Source: Actinomadura violacea (GTDB lineage Bacteria > Actinomycetota > Actinomycetes > Streptosporangiales > Streptosporangiaceae). Taken from it: a DNA stretch of 64,000 nucleotides. A model generated the notes under the pieces. It was not told the DNA's origin. It worked only from the letters and a program-made list of their open reading frames with translations, and made no database searches. Position numbers and translations under genes: made by a program. The DNA lies in assembly GCF_017573465.1 (NCBI RefSeq), contig NZ_JAGEPF010000042.1:1-64000 (forward strand), read 5' to 3'. Positions 8,409 to 17,766 of this stretch are shown here, piece after piece; position 1 is the stretch's first letter, and each line of letters begins with the position of its first letter.

Positions 8409-11400
8409 ATGCGCGCTGACGAGTTGCTGGCCGAGGTCGAACCGCTGCCGTTCGGGGAGCGCTGCCGCCGGCTGGCGGACCTGCGCCGCGACGCGGGCAC
8501 GCCGGAGCTCGCGGAGCTGCTCGGCGAGCTGGCGGACGGCGGCCACTACGAGCGGTCGCTGGCGCTGTTCGTCGCGTCGGCCGTGCGGGACGAGGCGTCG
8601 CTCGCGCACATCGCCCGGGCCATGGGCGACGCCGACGCGGAGCTGGCGTGCTCGGCGATCCGGCTGGCCGTGCGGTACGCGGAGGACCCGGAGCCGTTCC
8701 GCACCGTCCTCACCGACGCGCCCGCCGCGATCAGGGCGGCGGTGTACGACGCGGTCCGCAGGTGGCGGCGCACGGACCTGGCGGACGCGATCGTGGGTCC
8801 GGTCGCCGACCGCTGGGGCGCCGAGGAGGCCGCCGCATTGCTGCCCGCCTGCAGCACCGGCGTCGCGGCGGACCGGATCGAGGGGTTCGCGCGCACCGTC
8901 CCGAACTGGACGTCCCTCGGCCGCGCGCATCCCGGCGTCGTGCTGGACGAGCTGGAGCGGCGGCTCGCGGAGGCGTCCGACCGGCTGCGCGTCGGCTTGT
9001 GGGCCCGGTACGGGCCCGGCGTGGCCGCGGCCGTGGACCACGACCCGGGGCGGGTCGTCGGGCTGCTGGAGCGGTACCGGTCCGACCGGGAGCTGCCGAT
9101 CGCGCTGGAGCCGAAGACCGGCGTGCTGCTGGACGCCGAGCCGGCCGGGATGATCCGACTGCTGACCTCTGAGCCTTACGAACGCTCGCTGGGGCGGGTG
9201 CTGCAGCGCAGGTCCGTCCGGGACCGGCTGGCGGCCCTCGACGAGGGCGACGTTGCGCGGGTCGCGCACGCCGTCCGTGAGAACGGCCATACGCTCCGAC
9301 TGCTGCTGAAGGCGTTCCCACCGTCCCGCCGCGCGCGCGTGTTCGACGTGGCTATGGCGGGAGTGGACCTGTCGACCGCCGAACTCGACGAGTCGCTTCT
9401 CGACGTTCTCCCGCGCGCGCTTCGGGTCACGGAGGCGCGCCGTATGCTGCGGCTGCGCCGGGTCGCCGAGACCCCGGCGCGGTACTGGGGCGTCACCGCG
9501 TTCCTGCCGTACGAGGAGGCGCTGCCGGTCCTGGAGGCGTTGACCCGCCGTCCCGACGCCGACGAACGCGCGACCGGATACGCGCTGCTCATCGCGTGCG
9601 CGGGCCGCAGCCGCGAGCCGGACACGCTCACCGCGATGCTGGAGTCGCTCGTCCGGCTGCGCAACGAGCAGGATCCCGTCCGGTACGCGGCGCTGGACGC
9701 GTTCGCGAAGGTCCCGGAGGGCCTGCTGCGCGGCGAGCACGCGGCGGCGGTGGAGCGGTTCGCCGACGACGCGCTCGCCGCCCGCGACTGCTCCCTCATG
9801 ACCCGGCAGGCGCTCGGGCGGATCGCCGCCGCGTTCTGCCGGCAGGGCGCGATCCGCGACGACGCCGAGCTGGTCGTGTTCGGCCTGGACCTGGTCGAGC
9901 GGCTCGTCGGCCAGGCCGGCGCGGTCTTCCTCGGCCGCCTCGACCACGTGCTGCGGCACGGCCAGGAGTTCCGGCTCGCCGGCACGCTCGCGCCGCACCT
10001 CGACGCGGCCGCGCGCCGCGACGACCACCGGCTCGCGCTCCTGCTCGTGCGGGCGCTGGGCCGCCGCGCGCACCACGTCCCGCGGCTCCAGGACGCGCTG
10101 GAGGCGGCCCTCGACGCGCGCGGCGACGGCGTCCTCAAGGAGGCGATCCGGCTGTGGCTCGCTCCCCCGCGCACGCGCGCGGAACGCGTCGGACGGGTCG
10201 TCGCGAAGGACGCGTCGGCCATCGCGGTCCCGGCCGTCCTCGCCGCGATCGCCCGCGAGCGCACCGACCTGCTGCACCTCGTCCTCGGCGGGCCGACGCC
10301 GGCCGGACGGTTCCAGCGCGCGGACGTCGCCTACGTCCCGCACATGGCCACGGCGTGGATGCGGCGGTGGACGGGCCGGCAGCGCGCGGCCTACCTCGAC
10401 CTGCTCGCGCGCGTGGCCGGCGGCGAGGACCAGCCGGACGACGCGCGGGCGAGCGCGATCCGGGACATCGGCAGGGTCCCCGGCGTGGACGCGGCGCGGC
10501 TGCGCCCCTACCTCGACTCCGGCGACGACCGCGTCCGCCGCACCGCGCTGACGGCGGCGTCGTGGACGGCGTCGCCGCAGGCCGTCCTGCCGGATCTGCT
10601 CGCGCACACCGCCACGGACCACGCGCACGTCGCCATGTACGCGATGACCCGCGCGGCCCGTTTCGTCCGCCCGTCGGAGCTGGCGGCGATCCTCGGCCCG
10701 GCGCTCCGCGAAGGCAAGATCACCGCGCGCAAGGAGGCGCTGCGGATCCTGCTGCACAACCGGGTGCCGGGCGCCCTGGACCTGGTCGCGGCGGCGTGGG
10801 ACGACCCGGGCCAGCACCGGGACGTCCGCGTCGCGATCGCCTCGGCGGTCCGCCCGTACCTGGCGGAGCCGGTCGCGCGGCGCATCCTGGGCGAGGCGGC
10901 GGAGGGCCCGCGCGACCTGGCGCGGCAGGTGCTCGGCACGCCGCCGGTGTCGGTCGACGAGCGGTTCCGCGAGTTCTACGCCTCGCTGGTGCTGCGGGTG
11001 GCGGGCTCCGCCGACGTCGAGGCGCGCAATGCCGCGTTGCCGTACGTGCCGCTGTGGGCGCAGTGGGCGCCGGACGCCCCGGCGCTGCTGGCCGCCCTCG
11101 CCACCGATCTCGGCGCGACCCGGGGCTGGCGTCCGGCCATGGACGCGCTGGTCGGCTGCGTCGTGGCGGGTTACGGCGCCGCGGAGCTCGGCGAAGCCGC
11201 GGCCGGCCTGGCCGCCGCCCCGGACGAGCCGAGCGCCGGTACCGAACGGGATCTGCCCGCGTTCCAGCGGCTGTCGGCGCTGGTCGACGCGGTGCGCGCC
11301 GCCGCGCAGCGCAACCGCGGCACGGCGCAGCGCGCCATCGCCGCGCTGGACGGCCGCCTCCCGGCCGGCCTCGCCTGCGAGCTGGCCGCCGCGACGCTCC

Positions 11401-11768
11401 GCTGGGCCGGGCCCGATGTGGGCGGTGCCCTCGACGCGCTGGCGGACAGGTGCGGCGGCGGGGCCCTCGCGACCCGGCAGGTCGCCGAAGCGCTCGTGCC
11501 CTGGGCGGACGACACGTGGGCCGAGTACCGGGAGTACATCAGGGTGCCCGCAGGGACGCCTGACCCCGGAGCGGCCCTCCCCCATGCCGAACGGCTGGCC
11601 GGACGCGGCGACCTCGCGGGCGGCCTGTTCGCCGCCGCGCTCACCGGCGGCCACGCCCCCCGCGCGGGCTGGCCCGCCCCTTGGCGCTCCCTCCTGCGGA
11701 CGCTGCGCACCCACCCGGACCCGGACGTGGCGTACACCGCGAAGGGCATCCTCACCGCGCTGGAGTGA
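8409..11768 (+). CDS. large helical-repeat (HEAT-like) protein, function unknown
   Basis: 1119 residues from ATG 8409, chosen because AGGA at 8397-8400 is 8 bases upstream; GTG 8373 and ATG 8400 are in frame. No catalytic motif seen. Throughout it shows repeated antiparallel helix pairs with patterns such as DALEAALDARGDGVLKEAIRL, YLDSGDDRVRRTALTAA and LREGKITARKEALRILLHN, the look of HEAT/ARM solenoids used as scaffolds. It begins 41 bases after the SMC-like gene and ends 64 before a kinase gene, all on one strand, so co-transcription is plausible. HEAT subunits are known partners of condensin-type SMCs in eukaryotes (Hawk proteins); bacterial ones usually use KITE proteins instead, so a link here is speculative. 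It is soluble, with no signal peptide. Confidence 0.85.
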   Translation: MRADELLAEVEPLPFGERCRRLADLRRDAGTPELAELLGELADGGHYERSLALFVASAVRDEASLAHIARAMGDADAELACSAIRLAVRYAEDPEPFRTVLTDAPAAIRAAVYDAVRRWRRTDLADAIVGPVADRWGAEEAAALLPACSTGVAADRIEGFARTVPNWTSLGRAHPGVVLDELERRLAEASDRLRVGLWARYGPGVAAAVDHDPGRVVGLLERYRSDRELPIALEPKTGVLLDAEPAGMIRLLTSEPYERSLGRVLQRRSVRDRLAALDEGDVARVAHAVRENGHTLRLLLKAFPPSRRARVFDVAMAGVDLSTAELDESLLDVLPRALRVTEARRMLRLRRVAETPARYWGVTAFLPYEEALPVLEALTRRPDADERATGYALLIACAGRSREPDTLTAMLESLVRLRNEQDPVRYAALDAFAKVPEGLLRGEHAAAVERFADDALAARDCSLMTRQALGRIAAAFCRQGAIRDDAELVVFGLDLVERLVGQAGAVFLGRLDHVLRHGQEFRLAGTLAPHLDAAARRDDHRLALLLVRALGRRAHHVPRLQDALEAALDARGDGVLKEAIRLWLAPPRTRAERVGRVVAKDASAIAVPAVLAAIARERTDLLHLVLGGPTPAGRFQRADVAYVPHMATAWMRRWTGRQRAAYLDLLARVAGGEDQPDDARASAIRDIGRVPGVDAARLRPYLDSGDDRVRRTALTAASWTASPQAVLPDLLAHTATDHAHVAMYAMTRAARFVRPSELAAILGPALREGKITARKEALRILLHNRVPGALDLVAAAWDDPGQHRDVRVAIASAVRPYLAEPVARRILGEAAEGPRDLARQVLGTPPVSVDERFREFYASLVLRVAGSADVEARNAALPYVPLWAQWAPDAPALLAALATDLGATRGWRPAMDALVGCVVAGYGAAELGEAAAGLAAAPDEPSAGTERDLPAFQRLSALVDAVRAAAQRNRGTAQRAIAALDGRLPAGLACELAAATLRWAGPDVGGALDALADRCGGGALATRQVAEALVPWADDTWAEYREYIRVPAGTPDPGAALPHAERLAGRGDLAGGLFAAALTGGHAPRAGWPAPWRSLLRTLRTHPDPDVAYTAKGILTALE

Positions 11769-11832
11769 CCGGCCCTCCGGTGGTCCATCGCGTCGCATTC
11801 GTGGATGATCGGGACGAACCGAGAGGTGGCCG

Positions 11833-13470
11833 ATGGCGCAGTGGCGGGTCCCGGAGTTCGACGAGGTGCGCGAGCTGGGGAGCGGCGCGCAGGGCCGCGT
11901 CGTGCTGGCGCGGCACGCGGTCCACGGCGCACCGGTCGCGATCAAGTACCTCACGGCGGACGCCGACTCGCAGGCGCGCGCGCGGTTCCGGGACGAGGCG
12001 CGGATGCTCGGCCGCGTCGACGACCCCCACGTCGCCCGGCTGTACCGGCTCGTCGAGCACGGCGACGACCTCGCCATCGTGATGGAGGCGGTGGACGGCG
12101 TCCCGTTCAAGGAGATCCTGCACAGGTACGGGGCGCTCGAACCGGAGGCGGCGCTCACCGTGCTGAAGGGGTCGCTGCTCGGGCTCGCCGCCGCGCACGC
12201 CGCCGGGGTCGTCCACCGCGACTACAAGCCCGCGAACGTCATCGTCCCGGCCGACGGCCGCAGCAGGCTCATCGACTTCGGCATCGCCGTCGTGGCGGGC
12301 GAGTCGTCCGCCGCCGGAACGCCCCTCTACATGGCGCCGGAGCAGTGGCGCGGGGAGCCCGCCACGCCCGCGACCGACGTGTACGCGGCGACGTGCGTGT
12401 TCTATGAGGCCCTCACCGGCCGCCGCCCGTACGGGAACGGGGACCGCGCGTCGATCAGGGCGGGGCACCTCGACGGCGACGTGCCCGCCGCGCACGTCCC
12501 GGAGCCGCTGCGGCCGCTCGTCGCGCGCGGCATGGCCAAGGCCCCGGCGGACCGCCCGGCCAGTGCGTCGGCGTTCGTCGGCTACCTCGACGAGGTGGCG
12601 GGCGGCGCCTACGGGCCTGACTGGGAGTCGCGGGGCGTCCGGGTCCTGGCGGGCGCCGCCGTCGCGCTCGCCGCACTGTTCCCGCTGGCCGCCGCCGGTC
12701 TCGCCCCCGCCGGTGCCGCGGGCGCGGCGGCGGGCGCGGCGGGTGGAGCGGCGGGCGCGGCGGGGTCGGGCGGGGTGCTCGCCGCCGTCGGCACGAAGGC
12801 GGCGGTGGCCGTCGCCGCGACCGCCGTCGCGGGCACCGCCGTCGGCGGAGCCGCCGCCTACCGCGCCGCGGAGCCCGACCGCTCGTCCCGCCCCGTCACC
12901 GCCGCGACCACGGCCCGCCCGACGCCGTCCGGAGTGCCGCTGTCGATCGGCCGGCTGACACTCAGGGTGCCGGCAAGCTGGCGCTCCAGGCGGCTGGGCC
13001 TCGAGAAGCCGGAGGAGAACTACAACCTCACCCCACCTGGCGCCTGCCGGACTCCGAAAGCCGGACTGCGGGGAGACCCCCTCTGGAGGTACTGCCCCAC
13101 GGTCCTCGCCATCACCACACCGTGGTCGAACGACGGGAGGACCGGCTGGCAGACCTTCCAGCGTGACCAGCCCTGGGCCCCCGAAACGGACGTGTCGCAC
13201 ATCTGCCCGCCCGACACCGACCTGTACTACGGCGGCGGCGACTTCACGCTCGTCCGCAAAGGGCTGCGGCCCATCGGCGGCCGGAACGCCGAGTACCGCG
13301 AATGGCGCCTGAGCTGCATCCGCCTGACCTCCGGCCCCGAGATGGTCGCGAAGACCGGCGTGTCGTTCGTCCAGCGGTGGTGGTACCTGCCGCAGTCGAA
13401 GGTCCTCATCGTCGACGAGTGGAACACCCCGAACCTGGACGAGATCCTCGCGAACGCGACCTGGACGTAG
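11833..13470 (+). CDS. membrane Ser/Thr protein kinase with Cys-containing outer domain
   Basis: 545-residue Hanks-type kinase. Glycine loop ELGSGAQGRV, VAIK (Lys38), catalytic HRDYKPANV (Asp130), DFG (Asp148) and GTPLYMAPEQW are all intact, so it should be active. Residues 1-260 are the cytoplasmic kinase. An Ala/Gly-rich hydrophobic stretch at about 268-345 probably holds one or two membrane passes around a low-complexity linker. The outer domain (about 370-545) has four cysteines (GACRTP, RYCPT, HICPP, SCIRL) that could form two disulfides; there are no PASTA repeats. Ribosome binding site GAGGTGG precedes ATG 11833. It lies 64 bases after the helical-repeat gene. Substrates cannot be read from sequence. 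Confidence 0.9.
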   Translation: MAQWRVPEFDEVRELGSGAQGRVVLARHAVHGAPVAIKYLTADADSQARARFRDEARMLGRVDDPHVARLYRLVEHGDDLAIVMEAVDGVPFKEILHRYGALEPEAALTVLKGSLLGLAAAHAAGVVHRDYKPANVIVPADGRSRLIDFGIAVVAGESSAAGTPLYMAPEQWRGEPATPATDVYAATCVFYEALTGRRPYGNGDRASIRAGHLDGDVPAAHVPEPLRPLVARGMAKAPADRPASASAFVGYLDEVAGGAYGPDWESRGVRVLAGAAVALAALFPLAAAGLAPAGAAGAAAGAAGGAAGAAGSGGVLAAVGTKAAVAVAATAVAGTAVGGAAAYRAAEPDRSSRPVTAATTARPTPSGVPLSIGRLTLRVPASWRSRRLGLEKPEENYNLTPPGACRTPKAGLRGDPLWRYCPTVLAITTPWSNDGRTGWQTFQRDQPWAPETDVSHICPPDTDLYYGGGDFTLVRKGLRPIGGRNAEYREWRLSCIRLTSGPEMVAKTGVSFVQRWWYLPQSKVLIVDEWNTPNLDEILANATWT

Positions 13471-13486
13471 CGGCGCGACGATCGTG

Positions 13487-14332
13487 TCAGCGGCGGCCCG
13501 CGTGGCGGCGGACGACGCCGGCGGCGAGTTCGGCGCCCGCGAACGCGCCCGAGCGGACGCGTTCGCCGAACGTGCGGGCGACGATCCGGTCGGTCAGTGC
13601 GGGCAGGTGCCGGGCGAGGAAGAACTCGACGGCGCCGCGCCGGGTCGTCGTCACGTCGCGGCGGGGACGGCGAGACAGGGCGGCGTACAGCACCGCGTCC
13701 ACCACGCCGTCCAGCGGCTCGTACTGGCTCACGCCCTCCAGGGAGAGCCCCGCGGCGGCGGTCGAGTCGTGGATCGGGCTCCGCACCGCGGACGGGTACA
13801 CGCACGTCACGCCGACGTGGGTGCCGATCTCCAGGCGGAGCGCGTCCGCGTACGCGACGAGCGCCCGCTTGGACGCGCCATAGGCGGCGGCCAGGGGAAG
13901 CTGCATGACGGCCATACGGGACGACAGCATGACGACCCGTCCCCGCGACGCGACCAGGGTGTCCACGCACGCCGACGTGACCCGCCAGGCGCCGAGCAGG
14001 TTGACGTCGAGCTGGCGGCGCACCTCGTCGCCGGGCGGGAGCTCGGCCGGGGCGGGGCCGCCGATGCCGGCGTTGTTGATCAGCAGGTCGAGGCCGCCGA
14101 GCCGTTCGATCGCCGCGGCGACGGCGGCGGGGACGGCGTCGTCGTCGGTGAGGTCGCAGGCGAGGACGTCGATCGGGTCGTCCGGCCGGGGCGCCGCGTC
14201 GAGGCCGACGACGCGGGCGCCGAGGGCGGTCAGCCGGGCGCCGAACGCGCGGCCGAACGTGCCGGACGCGCCGGTGACGATGACCCGCAGGCCGCGCGGG
14301 TCGCGGCCGCCGGCCGGGCGGGATGTGCTCAT
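13487..14332 (-). CDS. short-chain dehydrogenase/reductase
   Basis: 281-residue classical SDR oxidoreductase. It has a Rossmann TGASGTFGRAFG, an NNAG motif (LLINNAGIGG), catalytic Ser in MLSSRMAV and YGASK (Tyr-x-x-x-Lys). The C-terminal substrate loop with VYPSAVRSP is like SDRs acting on ketones or steroids. The ATG at 14332 overlaps the upstream monooxygenase stop (ATGA), so the two are made together, suggesting a short oxidative catabolic route in which one enzyme's product feeds the other. The substrate is not identifiable. It converges on the kinase gene with a 16-base gap. Confidence 0.88.
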   Translation of the reverse strand: MSTSRPAGGRDPRGLRVIVTGASGTFGRAFGARLTALGARVVGLDAAPRPDDPIDVLACDLTDDDAVPAAVAAAIERLGGLDLLINNAGIGGPAPAELPPGDEVRRQLDVNLLGAWRVTSACVDTLVASRGRVVMLSSRMAVMQLPLAAAYGASKRALVAYADALRLEIGTHVGVTCVYPSAVRSPIHDSTAAAGLSLEGVSQYEPLDGVVDAVLYAALSRRPRRDVTTTRRGAVEFFLARHLPALTDRIVARTFGERVRSGAFAGAELAAGVVRRHAGRR

Positions 14333-15678
14333 GCGGGGGTCTCCTCGCGGTGCGTCGGGGTGAACGGCGGGGCGGCGCCCCGCGCGAGCCGGGCGCGGCC
14401 CGCCTTGGACTCGCGGGGCAGGTCCGCCACGTACTGGTCGAAGTCGACGCGCATCATCGGGCGGCGGTCGCCCCACCGCGCGGTGGCGGCGCGCAGGGCG
14501 CGGGCGACGGCGCGCCGCCGCTGCGCCGGGGACGGCAGCGCGTAGGCGCCGGAGAAGTAGGCCGCCGCCAGCTTGGCCTGGGCCTCCACGACCGGCAGCG
14601 CGGCGCCGGTGGACTGCATCAGGCCGGCGAACGCCAGGCTCGGGTCGTCCAGGTGGAAGACGCGCTTGAACAGCGGGAGCCGCTCGGGGTCGTCGCCGAT
14701 CAGGTCGCGGGGCAGGAACGGGATGCCGACCCGGTAGCCGGTCGCCCACACGATGACGTCGACGGGGTCGGCGGCGCCGCCGATGAAGACGACGCCGTCC
14801 CCGTCGAGGCGGTCGATGCCGGGCCGCGCCTCGACCTCGCCGTGGGTGAGCCGGTGCAGGATGGTGTCGCTGATCGTCGGGTGGTTCTGGAACAGGCCGC
14901 CGGACGGCGCGGGCAGGCCGTAGTCCTGCGGGCGGCCGACGGCGAGGCGCAGCATCGTCTCGGCGACGCGCTGCCTGGTCCGCCACGGCAGCGCGGCGAG
15001 GGCGCCGCCGGTCGCGTCCGCCGGCCGTCCGAACAGGTATTTCGGGACGATGTGGACGCCGCGCCGCGCCGAGAGCAGCACCGGGCCCCGGGCGACGTGC
15101 GAGGCGTCCACGGCGATGTCCATGGCGGAGTTCCCCATGCCGACGACGAGGACGCGCCGGTCGCGGAACACCTCGGCGTCGCGGTAGGAGTGGGCGTGCA
15201 TCTGGACGCCGGTGAAGTCGCCGGGCGGGGCCGGGTCGGGCCATCGCGGGTCCCGGTTGTGCCCGTTGGCGACCACGACGGCGTCGTACCGTTCGGTGTC
15301 GCCGGACTCGGTGGTGACCGTCCAGGGGCCGCCGGTCCCGTCGCGCCGGACGGACGCGACGGGGCTGTTGAAGCGGATGTGCGGCAGGACGCCGAAACGC
15401 TCCGCGTAGTCGGCCAGGTAGGCGCCGACCATGTCGGCGGACGGATAGTCGGGCCAGTGCCGGGGCATCGGGAAGTCGGCGAACTCGGTGCGCCCCTTGC
15501 TGGTGTTGAGGTGCAGGGACGCGTAGGCGGGCGACAGGTCGCCGCGCGCCCACAGCCCGCCGGGCCGGTCGCCCCGCTCGTAGAGGACGGCCTCCACGCC
15601 CGCGTCGCGCAGGGCCTTGCCGGCGGCGAGGCCGGCCGGCCCGGCGCCGATCACGGCGACACGACGGGCAGCGGACAT
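14329..15678 (-). CDS. flavin-containing monooxygenase (FMO family)
   Basis: 449 residues. FAD motif GAGPAG at residues 11-16, the FMO fingerprint FTGVQMHAHSY (FxGxxxHxxxY), and an NADPH-binding GMGNSA are visible, followed by an ATGYRV motif common to FMO and Baeyer-Villiger enzymes. It should hydroxylate or insert oxygen using NADPH and O2 in the cytoplasm. ATG 15678 is preceded by GGGAG. It is first in a two-gene unit with the SDR, and divergent from a PucR-type regulator, the usual arrangement for inducible catabolism. The substrate could be a ketone, amine or terpenoid; sequence does not decide. Confidence 0.9.
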   Translation of the reverse strand: MSAARRVAVIGAGPAGLAAGKALRDAGVEAVLYERGDRPGGLWARGDLSPAYASLHLNTSKGRTEFADFPMPRHWPDYPSADMVGAYLADYAERFGVLPHIRFNSPVASVRRDGTGGPWTVTTESGDTERYDAVVVANGHNRDPRWPDPAPPGDFTGVQMHAHSYRDAEVFRDRRVLVVGMGNSAMDIAVDASHVARGPVLLSARRGVHIVPKYLFGRPADATGGALAALPWRTRQRVAETMLRLAVGRPQDYGLPAPSGGLFQNHPTISDTILHRLTHGEVEARPGIDRLDGDGVVFIGGAADPVDVIVWATGYRVGIPFLPRDLIGDDPERLPLFKRVFHLDDPSLAFAGLMQSTGAALPVVEAQAKLAAAYFSGAYALPSPAQRRRAVARALRAATARWGDRRPMMRVDFDQYVADLPRESKAGRARLARGAAPPFTPTHREETPA

Positions 15679-15697
15679 GAGAGCACTCCCAAGAGTC

Positions 15698-15787
15698 TTG
15701 TGGTGGTCTCCAACCCTAGGGAGCGAGGCAGCCCGAGAACATGGGCTACGACACCCGGTTGGCGGCCATGCTTGTGGAGCACCACAA
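15698..15787. promoter_or_regulatory. TTGTGG operator palindrome plus half-site
   Basis: In the 117-base divergent gap between the monooxygenase and PucR-type genes, TTGTGG-AGCA-CCACAA forms a perfect inverted repeat at 15772-15787. An extra TTGTGG half-site lies at 15698-15703, 74 bases (about seven helical turns) upstream. This is a likely binding site for the adjacent regulator, inferred from symmetry and position. Confidence 0.5.
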
Positions 15788-15795
15788 TCAGGCTC

Positions 15796-16920
15796 ATGAA
15801 CCAGAGCGAGGCCGACTGGACGCCGGTGATCGACCTCATCGAGCGGATCTCCGGCGAGGAGGACCTGCTGCCGTCCGTGGTCGCGGGCGTCACGTCCGTC
15901 GTGCGGGACGTGTCCGTGCTGCCGCCCGCCGACATCGCCGGGCACACCCGCGCGCTGCTCGCCGCCGCGACCCGCGCGATCGCGGCGCGGCGCGGGCCGA
16001 CCGAGGGGGAGCTGGCGTTCGTCGCGGAACTGGGCGTCGCGCGCGCCCGGCAGGGCGTGCCGGTCGAGGCGGTGCTGACCGCGGTCCACGTCGCCGAGCG
16101 CGCGATCTGGTCGCGGGCCCGGGAGATCGCCGCCGCCGAGGGCATCGCGGACGGGCTGCTGCTGGACGCGCGGGAGCTGTACGACGACTGGGCGGAGGCG
16201 GTCCGGTCCCGGCTGATCAAGGCGCACCGGGAGGCGCAGCGCGAGGCGCGGGCCGCCGGCGGGCGGGGACCGGACGAGCGGGACGCGGCGCTGCTGCGGC
16301 GGCTGCTCGACGGCGGCTCGGCCGCCGCGCTCGTCGCCGCCGAGGCCGGCCTGCCGTCCGGCGGAGCGCTGTGGGTGCTGGCCGCGCGCCCGCCCGGCGG
16401 CGCGGACAGGGCGCCGATCGTCCGGCCGCCGGCACTGTCCGCGGTGCTGGACGGCCTGCTGTTCGCGGTGGCGGCCGGGCCACCGTTGGCGTCCGGCATC
16501 GAGGTGGCGGGCCTCGCCGGACCGGCCGACGCGGAGAACCTCGCCGCCGCGCGCCGCCTCGCCGTCTCCGCGCTCGGCGCCGCCGAGGCGACCGGCCGGA
16601 CCGGCGTCGTGCACGTCGCCGACGTGGCCGTCCTGGTGGCGGCGGCGGACCGCACCGACCTCGCCTCGATCCTGCTCGACCGGCACCGGGCGGCCCGCGC
16701 CCTGCTCGGCGCGAACGCCGGGCCGGTCGCCCGCGCGGTGTGCGCCTGGCTGGAGACGGGACGCGACGTCACCGCCGCCGCCGGACGCCTGTTCGTGCAC
16801 CCCAACACGGTGCGGAACAGGGTCCAGCGGTTCGGCGAGGCCACCGGCATCGACGCGGCCGACGCCTTCGGCGGCGTGAACGCGTGGTGGCTGTGCCGCG
16901 CCTGGCTCGACCCCGCCTGA
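15796..16920 (+). CDS. PucR/CdaR-type transcriptional regulator
   Basis: 374 residues. The C-terminal HTH_30 is clear: DVTAAAGRLFVHPNTVRNRVQRF at the end of the chain, the PucR/CdaR DNA-binding module. The N-terminal half is a helical sensor (about 1-155, RsbRD-like: VARARQGVPVEAVLTAVHVAERAI). A GGDEF-like middle region is weak. The start ATG 15796 gives MNQSEADWTPV; only a weak AGG precedes it. It is divergent from the FMO-SDR pair and likely controls it. Its domain plan matches the PucR-type gene at 40205, so this genome uses the type repeatedly. The inducer is unknown. Confidence 0.88.
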   Translation: MNQSEADWTPVIDLIERISGEEDLLPSVVAGVTSVVRDVSVLPPADIAGHTRALLAAATRAIAARRGPTEGELAFVAELGVARARQGVPVEAVLTAVHVAERAIWSRAREIAAAEGIADGLLLDARELYDDWAEAVRSRLIKAHREAQREARAAGGRGPDERDAALLRRLLDGGSAAALVAAEAGLPSGGALWVLAARPPGGADRAPIVRPPALSAVLDGLLFAVAAGPPLASGIEVAGLAGPADAENLAAARRLAVSALGAAEATGRTGVVHVADVAVLVAAADRTDLASILLDRHRAARALLGANAGPVARAVCAWLETGRDVTAAAGRLFVHPNTVRNRVQRFGEATGIDAADAFGGVNAWWLCRAWLDPA

Positions 16921-16938
16921 CGCGGCACGCCCCGTCGG

Positions 16939-17766
16939 CTAGGTGTCGGCGCCTTCGGCGAGTTCCTTCGCGGCCGCCTTCCCGGACGCCGCGGCGCCCA
17001 GCTCGTGGGCGAGCTCCTCCAGTTCCGCGCCGCCCGCCATGAGCGCGGTCAGCTCCTCGCGGGTGATCTCGGCCTTGGCGCGGTAGCCGATCGGGCGGCC
17101 GCGGTTGAGGATGAGGAAGCGGTCGCCGACCGGGTAGGCGTGGTGCGGGTTGTGGGTGATGAAGATGACCGCGAGGCCGCGTTCGCGCGCCTGCACGATG
17201 TAGCGCAGGACGGTCCCGGCCTGCTTCACGCCGAGCGCGGCCGTCGGCTCGTCCAGGACGAGGGCCTTCGCGCCGAAGTACACGGCGCGGGCGATCGCCA
17301 CGCACTGCCGCTCGCCGCCGGACAGGGTGCCGATGGGCTGGTCGACGTCGCGCAGGTCGATGCCCATCGCCGCCAGCTCGCGCTTGGCGGTACGGCGCAT
17401 GAACCCGATGTCCATGCGGCCGAACCCCTTGCGCTTCTCCGAGCCGAGGAAGAAGTTCCGCCACACCGGCATCAGCGGGACGACGGCGAGGTCCTGGTAG
17501 ACGGTCGCGATGCCGCGGTCGAGCGCGTCGCGCGGCGAGGAGAACGACACCGGCTCGCCCTGCACCGCGTAGGTGCCGAGGTCGTGCCGGTGCAGCCCGG
17601 CGACGATCTTGATGAGGGTGGACTTGCCGGCGCCGTTGTCGCCGAGCACGCAGGTCACCTCGCCGGCGGACGCCTCCAGGTCCACGTCACGCAGCGCGAT
17701 GACGTTGCCGTAGTTCTTGCCGACTCCCTCCAGCCGGACGAGCGGCGCGTCCTTGGGGTCCGTCAT
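16939..17766 (-). CDS. ABC sugar/inositol importer, ATP-binding protein
   Basis: 275 residues, cytoplasmic ATPase of a carbohydrate importer. Walker A GDNGAGKST, Q-loop VYQDLAVVP, signature LSGGERQ and Walker B ALVLDEPTAAL are intact, followed by H-loop FITHN. It has a single nucleotide-binding domain, unlike the two-domain RbsA/XylG/MglA proteins of about 500 residues; this is the FrcA-like form, which must dimerise. A short Ala/Lys/Glu tail ends it. Its ATG overlaps the permease stop (ATGA). As the last gene of the inositol operon it most likely powers inositol uptake. Confidence 0.92.
   Translation of the reverse strand: MTDPKDAPLVRLEGVGKNYGNVIALRDVDLEASAGEVTCVLGDNGAGKSTLIKIVAGLHRHDLGTYAVQGEPVSFSSPRDALDRGIATVYQDLAVVPLMPVWRNFFLGSEKRKGFGRMDIGFMRRTAKRELAAMGIDLRDVDQPIGTLSGGERQCVAIARAVYFGAKALVLDEPTAALGVKQAGTVLRYIVQARERGLAVIFITHNPHHAYPVGDRFLILNRGRPIGYRAKAEITREELTALMAGGAELEELAHELGAAASGKAAAKELAEGADT

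Noticed and set aside
8292..12158. 1288-codon open frame on the minus strand
   Set aside because: It lies antisense to the helical-repeat and kinase genes; its product is Arg/Gly/Pro-rich without motifs. High third-position GC keeps mirror frames open.
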